47,236 nt of DNA from an uncultured Clostridia bacterium (GTDB taxonomy: Bacteria; Bacillota; Clostridia; Oscillospirales; Oscillospiraceae): assembly GCA_945877515.1 (NCBI GenBank), contig CAMCSE010000010.1, positions 1 through 47,236 on the forward strand. The letters are read 5' to 3'. Shown one piece after another: positions 8,846 through 16,433 of the stretch. Positions within the stretch are counted from its first letter, which is position 1. Every line of letters begins with the position of its first letter. The translations under genes and the position numbers were made by a program. The notes under the pieces are model-generated. The model was not told the origin of the DNA and ran no database searches. It saw only the letters and a program-made list of their open reading frames with translations.

Positions 8846-9892
8846 TTATTCGTCGATCTTCCCTCTGGCGTGCAGCACATCGTCGGCGGTGAGGGCCATC
8901 AGATCCTCCCGGGTCACCTGCTCCATTTTAGCCAGGCGGTTATTCTGCGCCACCAGAATATGCTCGAAGATGTTCCGCACACCGCGGGCATTACCAAAGC
9001 TGTCGCCGGCGGCGCTCTCCTCGGCAATATAGTCCCGCACCAACGGCTCGGCCTCCTCCGTCAGCACATAGCCCTTGCCGCAGCGCATTTTGAAAATGGC
9101 CATCATCTCGTCCACCGTGTAGTCGGGGAAGAACAAAAACCGGTTGAACCGGCTCTCAAGGCCGGGGTTGGAGTGAATAAACTTCTCCATCAGGTCGGTG
9201 TAGCCCGCCACGATCACCACCAGATCGTCCCGGTGGTCCTCCATGGCCTTCAGCACGGTATCGATGGCCTCCTGTCCGAAATCGTTTTCCGATTTTCCGT
9301 TGAGGGCGTAGGCTTCGTCGATGAACAGCACGCCGCCCATAGCCTTTTCGATGGCCTTCTGGGTCTTGAGGGCCGTCTGGCCCACATAGCCGGCCACCAG
9401 ACCGCTGCGGTCTACCTCCACCAGCTGGCCCTTGCTGAGGATGCCCAGACTGCGGTAAATACGGGCCATCATGCGGGCCATCATGGTCTTTCCCGTGCCG
9501 GGATTACCGGTGAACACCATATGGAGCGACATGTCGGTAGTGGGCAGATCGTGCTCCCGGCGCAGTTTGTAGACCTGCACCATGTTAATGAGGCTGCGGA
9601 CCTCGTCTTTTACCACGTCCAGACCGATATAGGTATCCAGTTCCGCCAGAAGGTCTTCCAGTTTTTCGGGAGGCGGTAATTCTTCCTCAGCCTCGCTCTC
9701 CTTCTGGCCGGTGGACACGGCGGCTTTCTTTTCGCTGCCTTTGCCCGCTGCTTCAGGCGCTTTGGGAGCGGCGGGGGACTGCGGCGCGGCAGGTGTGCCC
9801 CAGAAATCGCTGTTCATGCGCTTCATGCTGTTCTCCGTCATGGAGCGGATCACGTCCAGCTGCTGCAAAATGATCTTATCCTTCTGATCCAT
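8846..9892 (-). CDS. AAA+ ATPase of the CbxX/CfqX (SpoVK-like) type
   Basis: The 348-residue protein has an N-terminal region of about 90 residues rich in Ala, Pro, Lys and Glu, probably a flexible linker. One AAA+ domain follows: Walker A in TGNPGTGKTMMARM, Walker B in GGVLFIDEAYAL, a sensor-1-like VVIVAGYTDLM, and an arginine-finger region NPGLESRFNRFLFF. These match CbxX/CfqX proteins, the group that includes SpoVK and the rubisco activase CbbX. No rubisco is present, so a remodelling chaperone role, possibly linked to sporulation, is a family inference. AAGGAGG lies 8 bases before the ATG. It is the last gene of the rpe operon, 13 bases after the Gx transporter. Confidence 0.85.
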   Translation of the reverse strand: MDQKDKIILQQLDVIRSMTENSMKRMNSDFWGTPAAPQSPAAPKAPEAAGKGSEKKAAVSTGQKESEAEEELPPPEKLEDLLAELDTYIGLDVVKDEVRSLINMVQVYKLRREHDLPTTDMSLHMVFTGNPGTGKTMMARMMARIYRSLGILSKGQLVEVDRSGLVAGYVGQTALKTQKAIEKAMGGVLFIDEAYALNGKSENDFGQEAIDTVLKAMEDHRDDLVVIVAGYTDLMEKFIHSNPGLESRFNRFLFFPDYTVDEMMAIFKMRCGKGYVLTEEAEPLVRDYIAEESAAGDSFGNARGVRNIFEHILVAQNNRLAKMEQVTREDLMALTADDVLHARGKIDE

Positions 9893-9905
9893 CTCTTCTG
9901 CCTCC

Positions 9906-10418
9906 TTAATGGGAGAGTGTTACATGGGCCATGGCCCGGAACAGCAGCGCCGCCACAAAGCCGGTCAGCGTACCGGTGAGGAGGGACACCGCCAGCAAAA
10001 ACGGCAGATAGCCCAGCACCATGGTATTGCCCAGCGTAATAATGGCTGCCGCCATCTGGCCGATATTGTGGGCGGCGGCGCCGCCGATGGAAACGCCGTA
10101 AATGCTCAGCTTCCGGCAGTGCTTCAGTCCGATCATCACCAGCATGGCGCACAGTCCGCCCAGCATGGAAAACAGCAGCGCCGACACATTCCCGGCAAAT
10201 AAGCTGCCCAGCCCGCACCGGGCAAACAGGATCACCAGCGCCGGGACGGCGCCCAGCTCGTACAAAGCGAACACCGTCACGATGTTGGTAAGGCCCAGCT
10301 TCACGCCGGGCAGAGGCACCACCAGCGACACGGGGAACAGGTTCTCCAGCGTACTCAGTCCCAGCGCCAGCGCCGTCAGCACGGCGCACAGGGCGAGATT
10401 CTTCGTCGTCCACTTCAT
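9906..10418 (-). CDS. Gx transporter / heptaprenyl diphosphate synthase component I family membrane protein (EetB-like)
   Basis: A hydrophobic protein of about 170 residues with five or six membrane segments. LPGVKLGLTNIVTVFALYELG and the IGGAAAHNIGQMAAA segment identify the family often labelled heptaprenyl diphosphate synthase component I or Gx transporter. The ATG at 10418 follows GGGGTGA; a GTG at 10427 that overlaps the upstream stop is the alternative. The gene follows a NusG domain II protein and an ApbE gene, the same trio as EetB, EetA and FmnB in the Listeria extracellular electron transfer locus. There EetA/EetB are membrane parts needed for electron transfer to the extracellular side. 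Family assignment is firm; the electron-transfer role is inference. Confidence 0.82.
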   Translation of the reverse strand: MKWTTKNLALCAVLTALALGLSTLENLFPVSLVVPLPGVKLGLTNIVTVFALYELGAVPALVILFARCGLGSLFAGNVSALLFSMLGGLCAMLVMIGLKHCRKLSIYGVSIGGAAAHNIGQMAAAIITLGNTMVLGYLPFLLAVSLLTGTLTGFVAALLFRAMAHVTLSH

Positions 10419-10423
10419 GCCCG

Positions 10424-10825
10424 TCACCCCACGATCACGTCGGGGCCGTCATTGGCAGCGCCCTCCAGATGAATGATGATCTGGGCCGGCAGGCAGACGA
10501 TAGACTGTCCCGCCCGGGTGATATGGCCGGTATGCACGCAGTCCTGCGTAGGGCAGTCGCTGTGGGACACCCACACACCATCACCGTCGGCATCAATCTG
10601 CAGCGTATAGCCGTTGCAGGTCACGGTGGTGCCGGAAAAATCCGACAATCTGACCCGTTCCGTCTCCTGTCCGCCGGCGGAGATGACCACCGTCGTTTCG
10701 CCGCTGCGCACCTTGGGCAGATAAAACCACAGGGCCACCGCCACCGCCAGCAGCGCCACCAGCGCCGCCACGATCACATCGTAGCGGTTCCATTTCAGTT
10801 CAGGCCGCGAGGGGTTGGTAGACAT
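10424..10825 (-). CDS. NusG domain II-containing membrane-anchored protein (EetA-like)
   Basis: A protein of 133 residues from the ATG at 10825, which has GGAGGG eight bases upstream. An in-frame TTG at 10849 would add eight residues and has no such site. One membrane segment (about residues 18-38) precedes an extracytoplasmic domain containing a paired-Cys region, SHSDCPTQDCVHTGHI, and CLPAQIIIHLEG. This is the stand-alone NusG domain II (DUF5684/NusG_II type) found outside the membrane in Firmicutes. The Cys-x4-Cys pair could be a redox or metal site. It begins inside the apbE 3' end (26-base overlap) and overlaps the downstream gene, so all three are translationally coupled. Confidence 0.8.
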   Translation of the reverse strand: MSTNPSRPELKWNRYDVIVAALVALLAVAVALWFYLPKVRSGETTVVISAGGQETERVRLSDFSGTTVTCNGYTLQIDADGDGVWVSHSDCPTQDCVHTGHITRAGQSIVCLPAQIIIHLEGAANDGPDVIVG

Positions 10826-11831
10826 AGCCGCTTCCCTCCGTCTCGTCAAAGCAGTCCTTAAGGCCCGGCGTATACAGCACCCGTCCGTCCTCCGTCACCA
10901 GCACCATGTCAAAGGACGCCTGCCGCGCCCGCCAGAAGTCCACGGCGGCTTCCTCACCCATGACGTACAGGGCCGTGGAATAGGCGTCAGCCCGGGTACC
11001 CTGCCCATCTGCAGCGCCGTAGGTGATGACAGATACGCTTAACAGGTCGCTTACCGCCGGATAGCCGGTGGCGGGATCAATGATATGCTGATACACCGTC
11101 CCGTCCGGGCCGGTAAAGTTCCGCTGATAGCCGCCGGAGGTCACCACAAAGGCGTCCGACAGGTGCAGCGTACAGGCAAAAGCGTCCGTTTTCTGCGGAT
11201 CCTGAATGGCTACCTTCCAGGGCTGTCCATCGGCGGTATCGCCGTGGACGTACACATTCCCTCCCAGGCTGGCAAAGCCGCCCGTAATGCCGCTGGCGGC
11301 AAACAGAGCCGCTACACAGTCGGAGGCGTAGCCCTTGGCGATGCCGCCCAGATCAATGGCGCAGCCCTCATCCAGAGAAGCCTCCGTACCTGCTGCGTGC
11401 ACATGCTCTGTCCCCACCAGCGGCAGCAGTGCGTCGATCTCCTCCCGGGCGGGAACGCGGGGATGATCCGTGGTGATCCCCCACAGTTCCACCAGCGGGG
11501 CAATGGTCACATCAAAGGCGCCTCCGGTCTCCTCGCTGTACCGCAGGGCGCGGCGCAGCAGCTCCGCTGTGCCCTCATCCAGCACAGTGCTGCCATTGGC
11601 ATTGAGCTGTGCCACATCGCTTGTTGCGATGGTGCGGCTGAGCTTCTGCTCCAGCGTATTGATCTCATTGGAGGATCGCTGCAATACGTCAAAGGCACCG
11701 TCTCCCACCGCCACCAGAGACATATAGGTGTCCATGGCGAAGATATCCAGCGCCTCGGTTTTGGGTGCGCCGCAGGCGGTCAGCGACAGGGCCAGCACCG
11801 CAGCCAGCAGCAGGCAGATCCAGCGTTTCAC
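10800..11831 (-). CDS. apbE: FAD:protein FMN transferase ApbE (lipoprotein)
   Basis: The 343-residue protein carries a lipoprotein signal with lipobox LTAC at residues 17-20, so it acts outside the membrane. ApbE hallmarks include AMDTYMSL, the IDLGGIAKGYASD motif in the middle and HIIDPATGYP in the second half. ApbE moves FMN from FAD onto a Thr/Ser of [S/T]GA[S/T]-type motifs in Rnf, Nqr and other extracytoplasmic flavoproteins using Mg2+. No such acceptor is encoded in this window, so the target lies elsewhere. The start is GTG at 11831, overlapping the recR stop as GTGA. Its tight coupling with EetA/EetB-like genes suggests a flavin-dependent redox module in the envelope. Confidence 0.92.
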   Translation of the reverse strand: MKRWICLLLAAVLALSLTACGAPKTEALDIFAMDTYMSLVAVGDGAFDVLQRSSNEINTLEQKLSRTIATSDVAQLNANGSTVLDEGTAELLRRALRYSEETGGAFDVTIAPLVELWGITTDHPRVPAREEIDALLPLVGTEHVHAAGTEASLDEGCAIDLGGIAKGYASDCVAALFAASGITGGFASLGGNVYVHGDTADGQPWKVAIQDPQKTDAFACTLHLSDAFVVTSGGYQRNFTGPDGTVYQHIIDPATGYPAVSDLLSVSVITYGAADGQGTRADAYSTALYVMGEEAAVDFWRARQASFDMVLVTEDGRVLYTPGLKDCFDETEGSGYVYQPLAA

Positions 11832-12427
11832 AGCTCCCGCCGCCCTTCCAGCGCACGCATCAGCGTGGCGTCATCGGCAAACTCCAGATGGCCGCCCACA
11901 GGGATGCCGTAGGCGAGGCGGGTCACCTTTACGCCGAAGGGCTTCAGCAGCCGGGCAATATACAGAGCCGTGGCCTCTCCCTCGGTGTCGGGGTTGGTGG
12001 CCATGATAACCTCCTGCATGTCCCCCTGTGCCACCCGATCCAGCAGCGATTTGATCTGCAGGTCGTCCGGTCCCACATGGTTCATGGGGGACAGCACGCC
12101 GTGGAGCACATGGTAATGGCCGTTAAATTCCCGTGACCGTTCGATGGCCAGCACATCCCGGGGATCGGCCACCACGCAGATGACCGTCTCGTCCCGTTTG
12201 GGGTCAGCGCAGATGGGGCACAAACCACCGGCCGTCAGATTGCGGCACACAGGGCACAGTGTCACGCTGCGCTTGGCATCCACGATGGCGTCGGCAAAGG
12301 TCTGGGCCTCCTCCATGGGCAGATTCAGCACATGGAAAGCCAACCGCTGGGCGGATTTGCCGCCGATACCGGGAAGCCGGGCAAACTGCTCCACCAGCTT
12401 TTCAAGGGGCGCGGGAAAGTATTCCAT
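11828..12427 (-). CDS. recR: Recombination mediator RecR
   Basis: From the ATG at 12427 the product has 199 residues, matching the usual 198-200. The alternative TTG at 12436 overlaps the rpe stop. Features in order: N-terminal helix-hairpin-helix (QFARLPGIGGKSAQRLAFH), a C4 zinc finger (CPVCRNLTAGGLCPIC), and a Toprim domain with VVADPRDVLAIE and IMATNPDTEGEATALY. RecR works with RecF and RecO to load RecA at gaps and in break repair. dnaX and the YbaB gene, frequent RecR neighbours, are absent; instead it sits between rpe and apbE. AGAGG precedes the start. Confidence 0.95.
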   Translation of the reverse strand: MEYFPAPLEKLVEQFARLPGIGGKSAQRLAFHVLNLPMEEAQTFADAIVDAKRSVTLCPVCRNLTAGGLCPICADPKRDETVICVVADPRDVLAIERSREFNGHYHVLHGVLSPMNHVGPDDLQIKSLLDRVAQGDMQEVIMATNPDTEGEATALYIARLLKPFGVKVTRLAYGIPVGGHLEFADDATLMRALEGRREL

Positions 12428-12432
12428 AGGGG

Positions 12433-13077
12433 TCAACCTCTCAATTCTTTGATGCGTGCGGAGATATCCGCCGCCTTATACACGGCACTGCCGGCCACCA
12501 ACACGTTGGCGCCGGCATGGATGCACTGATGGCAGGTGTTGGCATCCACGCCGCCGTCCACCTCCAGCTCACACCCGGGGTTCATGGCGTCAAGATAACC
12601 GCGGATGGTCTGCACCTTGGGCATCATGTCGGCCATAAATTTCTGGCCGCCGAAGCCCGGCTCCACCGTCATCACCAGAATGATATCGCACTGGTCGATA
12701 AAGGGCAGCACGGCGCTGGCAGGGGTCTTGGGCTTCACCACCACGCCTGCTTTTTTCCCCTTGGCCCGGATCAGGCGCAGCGCCTCTTGGGTATTCTCCT
12801 CCGTATCCGCCTCCACATGGCAGGTGACGATATCCGCACCGGCGTCGCAGAACTGCTCCACATACCGCACGGGACGGTCGATCATCAGATGGACGTCCAG
12901 CGGCAGAGTCGTGGTAGGACGGATGGACTTGACCACCGGAATGCCGATGGTAATATTGGGTACAAACAGGCCGTCCATCACGTCCACATGGACGTAATCA
13001 GCGGTGGCAATCTTTTCAATATCCCGCTGCAAATTGGCGAAATCTGCCGACAGAATGGAGGGGGCGATCTTGATCAT
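12433..13077 (-). CDS. rpe: Ribulose-phosphate 3-epimerase
   Basis: The 214-residue TIM-barrel protein carries all family signatures: APSILSADFANL, HVDVMDGLFVPNITIG with metal ligands His and Asp, LDVHLMIDRP, VMTVEPGFGGQKF and LEVDGGVDANT with the catalytic Asp. It interconverts ribulose 5-phosphate and xylulose 5-phosphate in the non-oxidative pentose phosphate pathway. AGGAG lies six bases before the ATG. It is first in the operon with recR, apbE, EetA/EetB-like genes and the AAA ATPase, behind a predicted promoter at 13249-13277 and a long GC-rich leader. In many Firmicutes rpe follows rsgA and prkC; that context is missing. Confidence 0.96.
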   Translation of the reverse strand: MIKIAPSILSADFANLQRDIEKIATADYVHVDVMDGLFVPNITIGIPVVKSIRPTTTLPLDVHLMIDRPVRYVEQFCDAGADIVTCHVEADTEENTQEALRLIRAKGKKAGVVVKPKTPASAVLPFIDQCDIILVMTVEPGFGGQKFMADMMPKVQTIRGYLDAMNPGCELEVDGGVDANTCHQCIHAGANVLVAGSAVYKAADISARIKELRG

Positions 13078-13241
13078 GGTGGACTCCTTTCACCGCACCG
13101 ATCCCACCGGCGCGGCATATGATGCAGTAAGCGGCCAAACTCCGTGCCCTCCCGCAACATGCTTCCGCCCGGCGCGGTGATGCGGCCGCTTTTCAGATAG
13201 GGAGTCGGTGGGGCATTCCCTGCCGGCTCCCATTGTGTTAA
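13078..13241 (-). other. Long GC-rich 5' leader of the rpe operon with inverted repeats
   Basis: Between the predicted start of transcription (about 13242) and the rpe ATG lie about 165 bases with no convincing gene. A 78-codon open frame here (13310-13074) has no family resemblance and its upstream part crosses the promoter. Visible structure: GGGAGTCGG (13199-13207) pairing with CCGGCTCCC (13222-13230) through a wobble or mismatch, and AAGCGGCC/GGCCGCTT arms (about 13186-13193 and 13130-13137) that would enclose about 50 bases on the minus strand. A partly repeated GCATCA...CCGCGCCGG element occurs twice. No run of U follows any stem. Confidence 0.4.
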
Positions 13242-13248
13242 CTGAATT

Positions 13249-13277
13249 ATTATAGCAATTTCCTCATTGGATTGCAA
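13249..13277 (-). promoter_or_regulatory. SigA-type promoter of the rpe-recR-apbE operon
   Basis: On the minus strand TTGCAA (13277-13272) and a perfect TATAAT (13254-13249) are 17 bases apart. No other strong promoter is visible before 8846, so it probably drives six genes. Confidence 0.7.
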
Positions 13278-13348
13278 TAAAGACTTGGGTTTCTCTCCGT
13301 CAATGTACACAAAATTTTGACCAATTTGTTAATTTTCCCGATGCACCC

Positions 13349-13377
13349 TTTACCTTTCAGGTATTTTCCGCTACAAT
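13349..13377 (+). promoter_or_regulatory. Promoter of the zinc-ribbon membrane protein gene
   Basis: TTTACC (13349-13354) and TACAAT (13372-13377) are separated by 17 bases. The predicted leader is about 36 bases and contains GGCGGAG before the ATG at 13420. The intergenic stretch 13280-13348 is AT-rich and holds nothing else that I recognise. Confidence 0.55.
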
Positions 13378-13419
13378 AAATTATTGTGATCGTACACTCT
13401 AGGAAATCGAGGCGGAGTT

Positions 13420-13848
13420 ATGAGTTTCTTTCAACGTCTGCGCAATGGATTGAGCCGGTTCATGTATGGCCGCAATGGAGCAGATCAGTTGGGGCTGTGC
13501 ATCATCTGGACGGCCATCGTGCTGGACCTGATCAGTATGCTGGTAAAAAAGAACGGTATCATATCCAGCATTATCGGCCTTGTCACCACGGTGATGGTGC
13601 TGTGGGCGCTATTCCGGGTATTCTCCCGCAATCTGGAAAAGCGCCGGGCGGAGAACGCCGCCTTTTTGCAGAAGATCTGGTGGCCCATCAAGCGGAAGTT
13701 CAACAGCGGCAAGCAGCAGCGGATGGACAAGGAACACAAATACTTTACCTGCCCCAACTGCAAGACTGTGTGCCGTGTACCGGTGGGCAAGGGCAAGATC
13801 GTCATCACCTGCCCCAAGTGCAGACACGAGATTCGGGGAAAAAGCTGA
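13420..13848 (+). CDS. Small membrane protein with C-terminal zinc ribbon
   Basis: The 142-residue protein has two membrane segments (about residues 25-42 and 48-66), a basic cytoplasmic linker (about 70-105) and a C-terminal two-knuckle zinc ribbon CPNCKTVC ... CPKCRHEI (about 111-137) of the type found in zinc-ribbon-domain proteins. The second part resembles rubredoxin-like/MJ0042-type finger sequences. Function is unknown; such proteins could tether a nucleic acid or protein partner to the membrane. It is a single-gene unit with its own promoter and a terminator 18 bases after the stop. Confidence 0.75.
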   Translation: MSFFQRLRNGLSRFMYGRNGADQLGLCIIWTAIVLDLISMLVKKNGIISSIIGLVTTVMVLWALFRVFSRNLEKRRAENAAFLQKIWWPIKRKFNSGKQQRMDKEHKYFTCPNCKTVCRVPVGKGKIVITCPKCRHEIRGKS

Positions 13849-13865
13849 AATCTGACACAAAAAAT

Positions 13866-13897
13866 CTCCGGTATCCATCAGGATACCGGAGGTTTTT
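13866..13897. terminator. Bidirectional intrinsic terminator
   Basis: A perfect 11-bp stem, CTCCGGTATCC (13866-13876) with GGATACCGGAG (13881-13891), closes an ATCA tetraloop. GTTTTT follows on the right and an A-rich run lies on the left. It serves the convergent zinc-ribbon gene and the amino acid ABC operon. Confidence 0.92.
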
Positions 13898-13900
13898 ATG

Positions 13901-14650
13901 TTACAGTACCTTACTGAGGAAATCCTGCAGTCGCGGATCTTTCGGATGGTCGAACAGCTCGGCGGGAGCGCCCTCCTCGAGGATCTTACCGTCAGCCATG
14001 AACACCACCCGGTCGGCCACCTCACGGGCAAAGCCCATCTCATGGGTAACGACGGCCATGGTCATGCCCTCCTTGGCGAGGTCACGCATCAAATCCAGCA
14101 CCTCGCCCACCATTTCAGGGTCAAGGGCGGAGGTCGGCTCGTCAAACAGCATGACCTCCGGGTCCATGGCCAGTGCACGGACAATGGCAATACGCTGCTT
14201 CTGGCCGCCGGAGAGCATGTTGGGATACTCATTGGCCTTATCGGCAAGGCCGATACGCTCCAGCAGCCCCATGGCCTGCTCCTTGGCCTGCTCGGCCGTT
14301 TTCTTCTTCAGGGTGACAGGTGCCATAGTGATGTTCTGCAGCACCGTTTTGTGGGGAAACAGGTTGAAGTGCTGGAACACCATGCCCATCTTCTGGCGGT
14401 GCAGGTCGATATCCACAGACTTGCTGGCCAGATCCACGCCATCAAAGAAGATCTCACCGGAGGTGGGCTGCTCCAACAGATTCAGGCTGCGCAGCAGCGT
14501 GGACTTACCGGAGCCGGAGGGTCCGATGATGGCCACTACCTCTCCCTTTTTGATCTCCAGATTGCAGTCATTCAGCGCATGAACGGTACCGTGATTGTAC
14601 TCCTTCACCAGATGCTGCACGGAAATGAGAACATTATTGCTTGTCGCCAC
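13901..14650 (-). CDS. Polar amino acid ABC transporter, ATP-binding subunit
   Basis: A 249-residue protein starting at a GTG at 14650, supported by AAAGGAGG eight bases upstream. A longer frame up to 14779 lies inside the permease gene and is not conserved. ABC motifs in order: Walker [11 protein letters not shown]-loop [11 protein letters not shown], signature LSGGQKQR, Walker [14 protein letters not shown], switch His in VVTHEMGFA. The sequence fits the GlnQ/HisP group energising uptake of polar amino acids. It overlaps the permease stop by 17 bases and is last in the operon binding protein-permease-ATPase. This intact copy contrasts with the truncated paralogue at 40135. Confidence 0.94.
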   Translation of the reverse strand: MATSNNVLISVQHLVKEYNHGTVHALNDCNLEIKKGEVVAIIGPSGSGKSTLLRSLNLLEQPTSGEIFFDGVDLASKSVDIDLHRQKMGMVFQHFNLFPHKTVLQNITMAPVTLKKKTAEQAKEQAMGLLERIGLADKANEYPNMLSGGQKQRIAIVRALAMDPEVMLFDEPTSALDPEMVGEVLDLMRDLAKEGMTMAVVTHEMGFAREVADRVVFMADGKILEEGAPAELFDHPKDPRLQDFLSKVL

Positions 14651-15365
14651 GACGCATCCTCCTTTCGATGGCCTCGATGGCTTTGGAGGCCGGGTAGTTG
14701 ATACAGAAATACACCAGCGCCGCCATGGTATAGGGCGCCAGCGAGATGCCGGTGGAGCCGGCGATGGTCTTGGCGGCAAACATCATCTCCGCCATGCCCA
14801 GCACGGAGCAGATGGATGACTCCTTCACCATGGTGACCACCTCGTTCGCCAGGGCAGGCAGCACGTTTTTGATGGCCTGGGGCAGCACCACCAGACGCAT
14901 GGACTGCCAGCGGGACAGGCCCAGCGAGCGGGCGGCCTCCGTCTGTCCTTGATCCACCGCCAGGATACCGGCACGGAAGATCTCCGCCACATAGGCCGAG
15001 CTGTTCAGGGCCAACGCCACCACACCGGGTATGAACCGGCTGATATCCACAAAGCCGAACAGCGTGATGCGGGGCAGGGAGATGGCATAAAACAGGCCGT
15101 AATAGATAATGGACAGCTGTACCAGCATGGGGGTGGAGCGGAACACTGCAATGTACGCACCCGCCAGCCACTTAATGGGCTTATTCTTGCTCAGACGCAT
15201 CAGGGCCAGCAACAGTGCCGGGATCACGGCCAGCAGCACTGAAACGATGGCCAGCAGCAGCGTATACTCGATGCCGCGGATAAAGGCGGTGCCGTATTTG
15301 GGAAAGAATGAAAAATTAAAGAAATCGGACGGGCGCATGCTCTCAAACAGGCTGCTCCACCACAT
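14634..15365 (-). CDS. Polar amino acid ABC transporter, permease subunit
   Basis: The 243-residue membrane protein has about five hydrophobic segments. It carries the His/Glu-type permease motif around [20 protein letters not shown] (residues 92-111) and the EAA loop [30 protein letters not shown] in the second half, where it contacts the ATPase. GAAAGGAG precedes the ATG. It follows the binding protein gene after a 95-base gap containing a stable hairpin, and overlaps the ATPase gene. Substrate specificity cannot be read from the permease. Confidence 0.94.
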   Translation of the reverse strand: MWWSSLFESMRPSDFFNFSFFPKYGTAFIRGIEYTLLLAIVSVLLAVIPALLLALMRLSKNKPIKWLAGAYIAVFRSTPMLVQLSIIYYGLFYAISLPRITLFGFVDISRFIPGVVALALNSSAYVAEIFRAGILAVDQGQTEAARSLGLSRWQSMRLVVLPQAIKNVLPALANEVVTMVKESSICSVLGMAEMMFAAKTIAGSTGISLAPYTMAALVYFCINYPASKAIEAIERRMRRGDKQ

Positions 15366-15394
15366 GGCGTCAGGCTCCTTTCATAGCGCGCGAA

Positions 15395-15424
15395 GGTGCA
15401 AAGCCGCTTTCACGGCTTTGCACC
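15395..15424 (-). promoter_or_regulatory. Intercistronic hairpin between binding protein and permease genes
   Basis: A perfect 12-bp stem, GGTGCAAAGCCG (15395-15406) with CGGCTTTGCACC (15413-15424), encloses six bases. No U tract follows on the minus strand, so it is more like an mRNA-stabilising or processing hairpin than a complete terminator. Such elements commonly keep binding-protein mRNA more abundant than the downstream permease mRNA. Confidence 0.7.
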
Positions 15425-15460
15425 ACGCGACAGGTAGGGTAAGTAGTTGGGCGTTGTTAA

Positions 15461-16300
15461 TCAGTCGGCGGTGACTTCCACGGCCACGTCGGCCAGCTTG
15501 TCAGCATCCGCGATGAAGGTCTCGATCTTGTTCTCCTCCGTCATCTTGGCGATGGCGGCGTTGATGCCATCCAGCAGGCCCTTGGGGTCGCCCTTGGCAA
15601 CAGCGATGCAGTAGGGAGAAGCCTGACCCAGCTCGGCGGAAGCGTCAGCAATCACCAGATCGGGGTTGGAGGCAGCATACTGCTGGGCCACACCGCCGTC
15701 TACCAGAATGGCATCCACCTTGTCATACACCAGTTCGTTGACCAGATCCAGCACGGACTGCAGTGCCACAGGGTTGGCGCCCTCAATGGTGCCCACCATT
15801 TCCAGCTTGGTGGTGGCGGTCTGCGCACCGATGGATTTGCCGTTGAAGTCCGCCAGTGTCTTATAGGCGTCGGCCTTGTCAGCCTTCACCAGCAGTGCGG
15901 GAGGCACGTCAGTATAGTAGGGATCGGAGAAGTCAGCGTTTTGCAGACGGTCGGGCGTGGCCTCCATAGCGGACAGCACCATGTCGAAATCGCCCTTGTC
16001 CAGAGAGGTCAGCAGGTAATCGAAGCCCATGTTCTCCACCTTCAGGGTCAGGCCCAGCTCATCGGCGATGTACTGCGCCACGGAGATATCAATACCGCCG
16101 TAGACCATTTCGCCGCTCTCATCGGGATACATGAACTCAAAGGGAGCGTAGTCGGCGCTGACGCCCACCACCAGTTCCTTCTTGGTCTCGGAATCCTGCG
16201 TGTCGCCGTCAGTATTAGCGTCGTTGTTTGCGGTACCGCCGCAGGCCACCAGGCTCAGCGCCATCAGCATGGCCAGCATCAATGCGATCAACTTTTTCAT
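15461..16300 (-). CDS. Polar amino acid ABC transporter, substrate-binding lipoprotein
   Basis: The 279-residue protein has a lipoprotein signal with lipobox LVAC at residues 17-20 and an Asn/Asp/Thr-rich linker to about residue 40. A SBP_bac_3 domain follows: ELVVGVSADYAPFEF, GGIDISVAQYIADELG, DMVLSAMEATPDRLQNADFSDPYY and a final helix. These are the standard motifs of periplasmic-type amino acid receptors, which here would be anchored to the outer face of the membrane. It is first in its operon behind a strong promoter and divergent from an AraC regulator. The ligand could be glutamine, arginine, cystine or similar. Confidence 0.93.
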   Translation of the reverse strand: MKKLIALMLAMLMALSLVACGGTANNDANTDGDTQDSETKKELVVGVSADYAPFEFMYPDESGEMVYGGIDISVAQYIADELGLTLKVENMGFDYLLTSLDKGDFDMVLSAMEATPDRLQNADFSDPYYTDVPPALLVKADKADAYKTLADFNGKSIGAQTATTKLEMVGTIEGANPVALQSVLDLVNELVYDKVDAILVDGGVAQQYAASNPDLVIADASAELGQASPYCIAVAKGDPKGLLDGINAAIAKMTEENKIETFIADADKLADVAVEVTAD

Positions 16301-16380
16301 CTTTTTTCATTTCCTTTCATATGATCATTTGATACGACCGCTCCGGCCTTCCTATACCGGAGTCGGAAGATATGCCAGTT

Positions 16381-16433
16381 TGTCAGCTCCTGCTGACAGT
16401 GGATACTATACACCCAATATGCATATAAGTCAA
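16381..16433 (-). promoter_or_regulatory. Promoter of the amino acid ABC operon with adjacent palindrome
   Basis: On the minus strand TTGACT (16433-16428) and TATAGT (16410-16405) are 17 bases apart. Immediately downstream, at the expected transcription start, lies a perfect inverted repeat, TGTCAGC (16381-16387) and GCTGACA (16392-16398), separated by TCCT. It may be a repressor site or a 5' mRNA hairpin. A second small repeat, CTCCGG (16341-16346) with CCGGAG (16357-16362), follows in the leader. Confidence 0.6.

Noticed and set aside
10424-10849. Longer NusG domain II protein starting at the TTG at 10849
   Set aside because: GGAGGG sits eight bases before the ATG at 10825, which is the better start.
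13074-13310. 78-codon minus-strand frame upstream of rpe
   Set aside because: It spans the predicted promoter, has no recognisable motif or ribosome site, and its composition looks like the structured leader; treated as untranslated.
15395-15424. Hairpin between binding protein and permease as a full terminator
   Set aside because: No U tract follows on the transcribed strand and the permease has no other promoter, so an mRNA-processing or stabilising role is more likely.
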